Source of the DNA: Pohlia nutans
Lineage: Eukaryota > Streptophyta > Bryopsida > Bryales > Mniaceae
Assembly: GCA_022496805.1 (NCBI GenBank)
Contig: CM040101.1
Span: 29,923,529 to 29,987,528 of the forward strand
Reading direction: 5' to 3'
Length of the DNA stretch: 64,000 bases
A program made the position numbers and the translations under genes. The notes beneath the pieces are model-generated. The model was not told where the DNA came from. It ran no database searches and saw only the letters and a list, made by a program, of their open reading frames with translations. This document shows positions 54,716 to 64,000 of this stretch, piece by piece. Numbering within the stretch: position 1 is the stretch's first letter; every line of letters starts with the position of its first letter.

Positions 54716-57700
54716 AATGACGATCATTTCCTTCACCGAGCGGAAGAGGTATGGAGGGCAATGTTTGGGGCCCGTCTCAGGTCCAAGGGGGTATTCAACT
54801 ATAACTTACTGGCAATGGTCTACATGGAACTCAAATTGAAGCGCAAGGTGGATTGGAGTACTTACCCTACAATTATCACACATCCACTTCAGTTAGAAGA
54901 TGGGCAGCAGGACATTCCTGATTTGTATGATTCATCAAGCACAAGAACAAGACAGATGTTGGTCTCTTTGAAGAAACCGTATAAGAAGTCTAAAAGCAGC
55001 TCAAGTCGGGTGGAAGTAAAACCAAAGACCACCAAATTACGGAGACAACCTAAGGCTGCTTTGGAAAAGTTGAATGAAGGGGTGGAAAACAAGGTCAAAG
55101 TTGAACGGGTCGAAAACCAAGTCAAAGTTGAACAGGAGGAAAACTCAGTCCATGCTGAACGGGTGGAAAACAAAGCCCAAGTCAAAGTTGAATCGGAGGA
55201 AAACAAAGTCGAAACTACAACTCTTGAGTCAACTGCAACTAGCACGATTCCATCGATTCCGTGTAAGAAGGAGGTGGAACAGTTGCCGCAAAATCCATCG
55301 ACGCCAATTGACGCAACTACAAGTTCAAAAGGGAAACAAAAGTTGGAGCCGGATAACATTTCCGAAGAAGTCCGCGAAGAAAAATATTCGATCGGACCGA
55401 ATTGGACCATGACGGTTGCATTGGACCATGTTGGTCCAAGCAGTGCAACTGTAGTCTCTCCCCAGGCTCCCAAAGAGAAAGACGCATTGGATGACTCGGA
55501 TCCAGAAATTCTAGAAGATGGTATATGGGGAACATGTAGGCCGTCTAAGACAAAGACAAAGACTATGGGCGATATAGAGAATGCATTCGATGCGTTCGTG
55601 AAGAATGTTTCAATGCCGGGCCTAAAGGCAGAAGAAGAGCAGTGGAGTCGGGCCGAACAGGTTCCACCGGACCTTGCACGTGATCTTGGTACGTTGAGAA
55701 ATCTTTCGAAGGGATTGTATCAAAACTTGGTACGACCCATGGACGTAACACATTTCCTTCATAAGTTGGCACCACAGCTTATAAACTCCATCTAATCGAT
55801 TGAAAAACAAATGTCCATTTACACGGGCGTTCAGCGTGTTCAAGAGCTCACCAAGAAACAAGTAGCAGATGCAGAGGAACGTGCAAATAAATTTGAGCAG
55901 ATGGCGTGTGATTTCCAGGATGAATTGCGTGCAACCCATGTACTCAACTATTTCAAGGAGTTGCATCTCACCACTATGATTGAAGAGTAGATGAAATGCA
56001 AAGAATCACCAACTACAGCAATACTTGAAGAAACTCCCGCCCCATCGAAGCAATTGTCTCTTCCATTTGATGGCAAGACTTCGGACGAAGCAGTACTTGA
56101 AGAAACCCTTGCCCCATCGGACCAGTTGTCTCTTCCATTTGTTGCCGAGACTTTAGACGAAGCAATAGTTGAAGATACTCTCGCCCCATCGGATCAGTTG
56201 TCTCTTCCCTTTGATGCAAAGACTTCGGACGAAGCAATAGTTGAAGAAACTCTCGCCCCATCGGATCAGTTCTCTCTTCCTTTTCATGCGAAGACTTCGG
56301 ACGGTGACAACCATAAACAATCGGATGATATTATGGTACATCGTCCACGTGTAGCCGAGGTAGTAGTTGTACAAAAAATGCTGGATAGTCAACCCTGGAC
56401 CAAACCAACAGCCGAAGAGGGTGAAGCCAGCAACCAAGAGATCGAGACGTTGAGACAACAATTGCTCCAAGCAAAGATTGACAGGGATATAGCTGTGACT
56501 GAACTAGACTTCTGGAAAACTACCAGTGATATAAAGATACCGATACGGAAAAAGCATAGCCTGCCTTGGTTGAGTTATGTCCACCAATTAATGGATGTGA
56601 ATGAATTGGTCGAGAGGCAATTGGGTTTTATGTTCAAATATGGGAGCGAGAAAAGCGGGGATCTCTATACTCACATGAGGGCATTGAGGAGGGTGAAAGA
56701 CTTATTTGAACGACAAGCCGCGGTGCCCGGAGCGCGTGCACTCACAGAGTTCACCGCGTGGGGTGATGTTGACTTGATGATGGGACGGACACATGGGTTC
56801 CAGGGTTCTATGTTCGACAACATTGACTGGGCTTCGGCGATTGAAGAAGGGTGGATGCCATATAACGTGTTTTCCTCGCATTTATTGGAAAAAGAGAAGA
56901 CGGTGGTTCATACGTGTGATCCAGCTCCCGCCTTTCTGAAAGAAACATGTTGCTTGTGTCAATATGGTTTTGGTCCAGAAGGAGCATCCAACTAGGACAA
57001 TGTTCCCATACGTTTCACGTTAAGTGCATTGCGGAACATTGCTTACGGCGCTCCTATTGTCCCCAGTGCCGATCTCCTATACATGTCAGATTCTACGAAA
57101 TGATGGGACTTCGCGCCGTTATGCCATCTGGTCATGAGTACAACCAATGGAACCTTCCTCTAGATCAACTACCAAAGAAGTTTCTTAATTACAAGAACTG
57201 GGGTCAACCATTGGTATGGGATGTTGACTTCAACTGCCACGGCTTGTACCATGTGGAAGTACTAAATAGTGAGGAACACATTGTTATGGATGTTGATCCT
57301 CTTTTTTGGATGACCCGAGATTATGAAGTCAAAGTGCGAGCACGTGCAATTGATAACGAGGCGGACCGGGAGGTGTTTTGTCGCAACTTCGGAGGACATT
57401 GGAGCGTGCAACATAAGAGGTTCTTTCGGTTCCCAAAGAAGGAAGTAAAAAAGAGAGATGATAACACTTGGTACGAGGCAAACAATACGGTCTTAGGAAA
57501 ACAATACTCAACGTATGACCGTACATTGATTGGTAGAGCTCTGGTTCTTTCAAAGTTGGAGGAGGCGGCTAAGCTTCGTGCTACAACGACTGAGGACATG
57601 TTTGTTGATGAGGAAAATTCCTATGCGGATGTTGCTGGTGCATTTGATAGAAGGATCAATGACGTCATCGAAACTTGGCAACATCATATGCTAGCCAATA

Positions 57701-57978
57701 ACGCATCAACGTCCACGGCATTTCTAAAAAATGAGGAAGTTGTAGCGGACGTGGTCGGTCATGTGGAGAAGTACATGGAGGTTTTTAAGGCAAAAGAGGT
57801 GGATATGGATCGTTCTCGCAAGGGGAAACGAAAGGCCGATGATGATGACAATTGGGAACCATCTCAAGACCACGTTGAAAAGAGGCTCGCGATAGATTCA
57901 GAGGTTGAGGCAGGCGGTAGAATTACTCATGATAGTCAGCGTAGACGTACTCGTTCGATGAATATCGATAACGCATGA
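54716..57978 (+). pseudogene. RING-H2 protein with family N-terminus and tandem repeats, broken frame (copy D)
   Basis: The front end has HFLHRAEEVWRAM, NYNLLAMVYMEL and KVDW, the same block as family copies B and C. Charged VENKVKVE-type repeats follow (55.08-55.22 kb), then a helical stretch and four 24-27-residue repeats with LAPSDQLSLPFDAKTSDEA (55.99-56.31 kb). A coiled coil is near 56.43 kb. The RING-H2 finger is CCLC ... CSHTFHVKC ... CPQC (56.94-57.07 kb). A long C-terminal domain with DVDPLFWMTRDYEV ends in a basic RKGKRKADDDD-like stretch. Same-frame stops lie at 55793-55795 (TAA) and 55988-55990 (TAG). A one-base shift at about 56993 splits the RING between its first and second ligand pairs. 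RING-H2 proteins are usually ubiquitin E3 ligases; that role here is inferred. The intact form would be about 1090 residues. Confidence 0.7.
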
Positions 57979-58319
57979 TTGTTTTTCAGCCATTTGGCTT
58001 TTATATTAATATATAATCTTCTATTGTCATTTCCATTATTGTTGACTTCAATGTAGAGTATATTTTCCACACTCAGCTTTCTTTCACTAATCTATTTATA
58101 CTTTTACTGTTTTTAGGAAATCATAATAATTGACAATTTGCATTACATATTTACAACCCATTCCAATTTCAGGAGCTCCCATAAATGCAATTTATTGTGT
58201 TTCATGTAATAATTTTAAAAACAACATCAGAGAGCACTCTAGGCATATAGAGGTTTATCTGGTCAAAGTACCTAGTCCAAGAGCTGGTGAAGGAAGTTGG
58301 TTTGCTCTCCAAGCAAGGT

Positions 58320-58470
58320 TTTATTTCACCCCGATCTGCCGTCCGATTTTGGGTGTTCGATCTGCCGTCCGATGCACGGTGTCCGATCCTGCCATGTGCC
58401 GGCTGTCCGCCGTCCGATTCAGCCGTCCGATATATCCGTTCGGACCCTCCACCGTCAGATCACAAAAACT
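58320..58470. repeat. CCGTCCGATC array (short)
   Basis: Six to eight copies of the GCCGTCCGATYC-type unit, the inverse of GATCGGACGG in the 44.7 kb array. It lies 350 bp past the RING gene with no clear gene next to it. Confidence 0.8.
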
Positions 58471-58609
58471 TCTCGAACTCAACAACCTCCCAAAACGGAA
58501 TAAATGCAACAAAGAATCCGATGAAGGTAATTAACGCAGCCAAAGAATCGTATTAAAATGTATCCAAATGTACGTCCCATCAAATCTCCAACAAATATTG
58601 GTATGCATC

Positions 58610-58640
58610 CTAAACCCTAAACCCTAAACCCTAATTCGTA
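58610..58640. repeat. Interstitial telomere-like CCCTAAA run
   Basis: Four CCCTAAA-type units in a row, the plant telomere repeat. Too short for a telomere. Confidence 0.9.
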
Positions 58641-58649
58641 GGTAATGAT

Positions 58650-61320
58650 CTATATTACTTAATAAAACAATCACAATTCAAATTTATTATATTCCATCTT
58701 ACATTCTTCATTTACCCTTTATACATTTAGGACTACTATGTCTTAAATAATGTATGGATTTATAATATGATGTTGTATTCAATAAGTTCACGTGGCTTAG
58801 TTATATAAAGATTTAATTTTTTTCTATAATTGGATACAAGCAAGGCATCCTAAACAAAAAATAGCGGTTGGTATGGTGAAATCCATGTCTTTGGTCAAAA
58901 CTCATAAATGAATACCGAAGCATTAACAACTCAATTGTTTCTTACCCCGAAAGAACTAATGATATAATGATTTGATGAAATTGCCAATTTTGCGAAACGT
59001 TAAAAAGTTTGATTTCCCTAAACCATCATTAAAATTCACATTTGCATTACATATGTAATTTGTAAATGCCTATAGCCCATTACGTTTAGATCAACGGTTC
59101 CAAATACCAATAATTTTGTATAAATATTACATGACTTGAAATTCAAAATTATTTTGTAATTCAATTAGGAATAACATATCATTGATCTACGGATGGAATG
59201 CATTGTGATTGGTTGAAATGATATATTGTAAATGAAGTGATTTTTAAAGATATTGCCACACAACAATATAACATGCATGACTATATAAAGAGATCTGATA
59301 AAAGGAAAGGTGCATTGCTATCTTTATCCCATACAGATGTTTTTCTACAATTTCTTTGAGTTGAGAGTATTTCAAACCCCTTAGTGGTTACATGTTTTAA
59401 ATATTATGATTATTTCAAAGTGTCATTGTATACTTGAGATTAATACAATTTAGCATTTTTTAACGTCAATTGGGGAACTCCAAAAATATAACCCCATTGC
59501 TTAAAAGTATTGTCAACAGAAACATTTTGATCTATTGAATAAGATATAATTCTGAAATGTTAAGAATATCTCCCTATATTATAAAACCAATTATCAATTC
59601 TTCATAACATTAGAACCTATGTATTACGACACTGAGGGCTACGACATCCTAACATATTATAAGGGCTATGACTACCAAGATTGTCCCTTCTTAGAAACTA
59701 GTTCAATATTGCTGATAACAAATAGGAGCCTATTTTGTTCAATGAACATTATCCATCCTGCCATCCATTCTCACATGAGTACACAATATATTTATATTGT
59801 GAACATATAAATTTATATATACATAGAAATACATGTGCATACATATATATATACATATATATATACATATATATATACATATACATATATATGTATATGT
59901 ATCTATGTATTTGTACATGTATGTGTATGTGAATATGTGGATGTATGTATGTATGTATGTATATACATATACATGCATGCACATATGTATACATATACAT
60001 TTATGTATATGTATGTAAATATATACACACATACATATGCAAAGTTATGCAAATGTATACGTATGTACATTCAAACATATAGTCTATATATACATACATA
60101 TACATAAACATAAGTATATATACATACATATGTATAAATTCGTGTATATGTACCTACATACATATATATGTATATATATATGAATGTATATACATGTAAA
60201 TACATGTATATACATACACACATATATGTCCATGTATGTATATATACTATTCATTTGAGCATGCATTGAATAGTTTCAACTTTAATTTAATTTCAAGTTT
60301 TCCCCTAAACTTAGATTTTAAATAATTGTAACATATATTTCATGATAATTTGCTTTAGGGATTTGAAGTGGTCTTTCCTTTGTAAATTAGGGCGGTTGGG
60401 CCACGATTCCGTTCAATGTTCTCAAAAGGAATGGGACGTTAAAGGGTCAAGAAAGATAGAAAATGAATACCATGAACGTGTTTGAAAGAAATTATTTCCA
60501 AATTTGTTGAAATACCCCAAGAAAATATCATTGAAAGGAACCATGGTGAATATTAGTTTTGTGAACCACAATATAATTATCTTATGAATATGATACAATA
60601 TCAAAGCATGCCAAAAACTTCGAATCATGTCGATACAACATTAAGACTTGCATAAAATATGGAAGTTGTGATGTGTAATCTCTAAATCTCGTCTACATGG
60701 TTGAATATCATCAACACCATTTGGATTTTTTATAAATTAATTTTGAAAGAAATAGTTTGAATATCCACAGAAAATACTTTATTCAATATTTTATGTCGAA
60801 TTAAATTGTTATCACTTAAAAGTAGAATTGTTCATGACTTGGATAGATAGAAAATGAATTTGTAGAGGTTACAATCTTTCTACCTCTATCTTAAAGCTTT
60901 AATGTGTGCATAAAAAATTGCTATCTCTTATGGAATTCAAATTGGAATCCATTCCTTGATTATTTTGCCTATGTAATCAATTGGTAAGTAAGTACAAACA
61001 ATGGAGTGAATTCATGGAATTGGGCATAAGTTAGAGGGAGAATGAAGAAAGGAGGGAAGGGAGAAGGATAAGGTAGGCGGAGGGAGTAGAAATAAGAGAC
61101 ATCATGAGTGAGGTAGACCGGTACGCTCTCCAAGAAGTAAAGCACTCTCCGAATTTAATGGGGAGCACATTTAATGTAGGAACATTCTCTATCCGTACTT
61201 AAAGGTCCTCGACGTACGTGAAGATTCTCTAAATCGATGTTGACCCCAAGGCGTTGACTGGAGCAAGAGCAAGAGTGAGCAATACAACACAAAACTCAAT
61301 ACTTTGAGCAAACACCCCAT
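58650..61320. other. AT-rich intergenic DNA with a TA/CA microsatellite
   Basis: 59810-60250 is an ATACAT/ATATGT-rich microsatellite that creates low-complexity ORFs on both strands. The rest is AT-rich without ORFs of interest. Confidence 0.6.
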
Positions 61321-61334
61321 GCTCTGCCATCCCC

Positions 61335-61655
61335 GGGCGGTCCGTCCGATGGTGCCGTCCGCTCGGCCGTCCGCTCCGCCCGTCCGACTCGACGATCGCG
61401 GGCGAGTTATCTGGTCCGTCCGATATGGCTGTCCGATCTGGCTCTGTTACATCGGGTCCGTCCGATCTCATCGTCCGATCTCAGTGTCCGATTACGCCGT
61501 CCGATCTCGTCCGGTCCGATCGGCGCCGTCCGATCTTTGTCGTCCGACTGCGCCGTCTGATCGACTCTGCTGATCCGTCCGATCCGATCTAGTGCGTCCG
61601 ATCCGATCTGGTCCGACTGATCGGGCTGGCGTCCGTCGTACGCTTCGTCCGCCTT
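61335..61655. repeat. CCGTCCGATCT array upstream of copy B
   Basis: Over 20 units of CCGTCCGATC / TCCGATCTCG, the inverse of the unit at 44.64-45.26 kb. It ends directly before a TATA box. Confidence 0.9.
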
Positions 61656-61705
61656 GGGCGGACAGTATATATAGTGGACGGCTTTCTTCGTCCGCTCAAA
61701 TGAGG
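61656..61705 (+). promoter_or_regulatory. Core promoter of family copy B
   Basis: GGGCGGACAG, then TATATATA (61666-61673), then GCTCAAATGAGGCGG. The ATG follows at 61855. The same arrangement is found before copy A (45261-45300). Confidence 0.5.
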
Positions 61706-61854
61706 CGGTGGGCTAGTGCTGTCGGTCTGACATCACTTGCACCTCCTCATTGGGTTTTTGCGTAAGATTTTACGCTGTACTGACTCATTTTCGGGCCTTT
61801 TGCAGCACGTGGCGCTTTGCATTTGCACGTGGTTTACGTGGCACTGTTAACACG

Positions 61855-62937
61855 ATGTTAAAAAGAAGCAAGAGCAGGAGATCTTCACAAGGGACTCCCC
61901 AAGAATTCAACTGGGATCAAGTCCTTGACCCCGATTGTATTGCCGAGCCGGGATGGGACACTGAGCCTCAGAGAACGTGGACTTGTACAACATGCAAGAA
62001 ATATGTGAAGATGACGCACTTGGCAAAACTTTGGCCACGATCTCAAATGGAAATATCTGCCCCTCGTTGGGAAGGCCCGACTTCGAATTGTCAAAGCAAC
62101 CATTTCTTGCGACGGTATTGGGAGGTGCATGATGCAGTTGGGTTACCCAACTCGAAACCAACCATGATGAATTATTTCTTAATGGCAATGGTTTGGGCTG
62201 AGATTGTATTGCACAAGGATGTGGATTGGCGTACGGTATACGGGCGCAACGTCAGTAATTTGGATCGGTCACATCACATGATTCCCACCGCATGGATCGG
62301 ACCAAGTGATTGTGTGCCACAATGGTCCAATCGTGGAGCCAATGTGGGAAACGTTGCTGTTGCTGATGATGACACTTCGCAGTGAGAAGTACGACCGCGC
62401 AATAGTTCTCGGCAACGCGACGTTGAGGACTATCCAGTGACGTTTGGAACTCCTCATAGCTATGGCTATGAAACTTATCACGGAACTCCAAATCCAATAG
62501 GCAGGGGTGAACAAGGGAGATCTAGCCATGGCTACGATGATAATGCATATGCAGCAAACAATGATGAGCGGTCTTCGTATCCGGACAGATATAGTACCCC
62601 ACGAGCTTCTTTTCCCCGATCGGCCGAGAGTGATTTTGGAACTCACGGGGTTCAAAGCTATACTCCCATTTATTCTGGACCCGGTCAAGGCTCATCAAGC
62701 AATGCACCCGTCAGTTTTGGTAGAGATATGTATAGTGCTGCAGACGGACCCCCTGTTACATTTTCCGCTGGGCCATCCAGTCACAACAATGAGGACAATG
62801 AATATGAAAGAGATCTCCAAGAAGCCATTAGACGGAGCCAATAGGAGGATAATGAAAGGCGGCAAATAGAACAACGTTTTTTTGACCAACAGTGGGACTC
62901 CGAACGCAGGACATTTCGAGGAGGTCGTCCATATTAG
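61855..62937 (+). pseudogene. Recurrent family protein, copy B, with C-terminal ubiquitin-interacting motif
   Basis: The most complete member: the frame from the ATG at 61855 runs 361 codons to 62937, interrupted only by TGA (62383-62385) and TAG (62842-62844). The N-terminal domain reads VLDPDCIAEPGWDT, TWTCTTCKKYVKMTHLAKLW, then HFLRRYWEVHDA, YFLMAMVWAEIVL and KDVDW. The CTTC pair and conserved His/Cys may bind metal. The C-terminal half is Ser/Gly/Tyr-rich and probably disordered. It ends in YERDLQEAIRRSQ plus E after the TAG, which fits the ubiquitin-interacting motif (hydrophobic-xx-Ala-xxx-Ser-xx-acidic). If functional it would bind ubiquitin; the family role is unknown. The same domain fused to RING-H2 in copy D also points to ubiquitin. 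Confidence 0.65.
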
Positions 62938-63142
62938 GCTGGTTTAACTAGACTCATCATGTTCTAGTGGAATTTGAAACAGAGCTTCAGAGTAGAATTC
63001 ACTGTCTTCCATTTTGATTTGTATAGATGAAGGCATGTCCTTAGTTTGAATTTTGTTTGGATGCTACAAACTTTGGATATATCATAGGCTCCTAGTTGTA
63101 TGCTTATAAAGCATGTACGTTCTTGTGTGTGAACATTACCGG

Positions 63143-63148
<6 letters not shown>

Positions 63149-63184
<36 letters not shown>
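63149..63184. repeat. (TA)n microsatellite
   Basis: About 18 TA units in the 3' flank of copy B. Confidence 0.95.
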
Positions 63185-63186
<2 letters not shown>

Positions 63187-63189
63187 CCA

Positions 63190-64000
63190 TTCACAAAGAG
63201 TAAACTACAATGAGTACATAATCGATCATTATTTCTAACAATAAAAGTTGGAGTTCCTAGCTCGTCGAGAGATCTATTAATTGTATCGATGTTGCCTAGT
63301 TTCTTATCGCAGATTTTACATACTCGGTTGAAAACGAAATGAGTTCAGTCCACGTACAATTGAGAGGCTATAAGCTTATCTTAGAACTTGGTTGTGCACA
63401 ACACAGTTGCCTTTCCGAGAAGGACTTCCATCACATTGTCATTTCTTACTCCTTTTATAATTACCTTGCGCAATGAGAACGTTCTTCACGAACAAGGTTA
63501 TTCATGAAAAACTTCTTGTCTTGCTATATTGGGAAGTTCAAAATAGCGAATGAACCACCGAAGGCGCACTTTCCTCAAACCCTCTTTATTTTAAGACCAT
63601 ATGTCCACATACTCCCCACTTGAACCATGTGACCTCTCGTATATACTCTTGGTCGAGCTCTTTCTTCAAACCCTCTTCATCATTGAGCAACCTCATGAGC
63701 TGGTGTGCTCAAAGTGCAGTTCGGCAACACGAGAGCTCTCAAAAACATAATCGTGAAAATCGGAACGAACACCTTTGAAGTACATACTCTCGTAGCTTGA
63801 GACCGACCTTGCCACCTAATACCCTTAGTCCCCCATTGAAACTCATTTCTGGGTATTGCCCCTTGCTTTGCCGACGCATGCTTGTTCTTTAAGTTCAAAA
63901 CAGTTTCTTGCTGTGTAAGTTTGTTTTGAGTTTAGAGATTGTCATTACCTACAGAGTTTTGCAATGTGGTTTGGTGGAGGCAAGAAGACTAGGTAGGTGG
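63190..64000. other. No gene recognised at the right edge
   Basis: Unique-looking sequence without a supported ORF. It may be part of an element continuing past the window. Confidence 0.4.

Noticed and set aside
59735..60266. Tyr/Ile/His-rich ORFs on both strands
   Set aside because: They are translations of an ATACAT/ATATGT microsatellite.
2944..62844. Stop codons repaired by U-to-C RNA editing or stop reassignment
   Set aside because: Such editing is known from organelles of hornworts, ferns and lycophytes, not nuclear transposon genes. Intact ORFs here end at ordinary TAA/TAG/TGA, and several genes also have frameshifts.
1..64000. tRNA, rRNA or snRNA genes
   Set aside because: No cloverleaf or conserved rRNA string was recognised by reading. 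A tRNAscan/Infernal run would be needed to exclude small RNA genes.

Overview
This is nuclear DNA of a green plant, and nearly all of it is repeats and mobile elements. The plant signs are telomere-type CCCTAAA runs, a DUF659-type hAT transposase, En/Spm (CACTA) proteins, and a Ty1/copia element whose primer site matches the anticodon arm of plant initiator-Met tRNA. No conserved housekeeping gene is visible, so the species cannot be named. The unusual LINE and the half-tRNA-type primer site lean towards a non-flowering streptophyte, but that is only an inference.

Layout. 0-2.4 kb: a minus-strand LINE with an APE endonuclease and, in its ORF1, a viral-type 2A ribosome-skipping motif behind a hydrophobic leader. 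2.4-4.7 kb: a broken minus-strand gene of unknown function with a 5'-UTR intron; a tandem array lies upstream of it. 6.6-8 kb: a GGTCGCCC array, a CACTA-type foldback MITE and a decayed member of a recurrent unknown family. 8.3-9.2 kb: a cluster of about 20 near-palindromic TTGCTTWAAGCA-like sites. 12.4-16.6 kb: a Harbinger-type pair, a trihelix DNA-binding protein (+) convergent with a PIF transposase (-). 20.3-34.7 kb: CACTA-like DNA dense in GATGTC/GACGTC hexamers. It holds a TNP2 fragment, an En/Spm-type gene and an inserted, nearly intact Ty1/copia element (21.6-27.06 kb). 34.8-38.1 kb: a second En/Spm-type gene and a disordered basic protein. 40.5-44.5 kb: an intact hAT transposase ORF flanked by GGACGG-rich arrays. 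45.6 kb: a second member of the unknown family. 46.4-48.7 kb: a decayed MULE-like gene with a SWIM zinc finger. 48.9-52 kb: two tandem satellites (about 194 bp and 127 bp units) sharing one 14-bp palindrome. 52.4-58 kb: a broken gene with a ParB-like DGNHR motif, then a broken RING-H2 gene whose front end belongs to the unknown family. 61.3-62.9 kb: a GATCGGACGG-type array and a fourth family member ending in a ubiquitin-interacting motif.

The copia polyprotein, the hAT transposase and both LINE ORFs are open and look recent. Most other protein genes carry one or a few in-frame stops or single frameshifts inside otherwise long frames. The strongest leads are the 2A-bearing LINE ORF1, the recurrent DPGW/KYVK/WPR/VDW family with arrays upstream of its members, the half-tRNA-type primer site of the copia element, and the shared palindrome linking two satellites, one of which also matches the core of the MITE at 7 kb.
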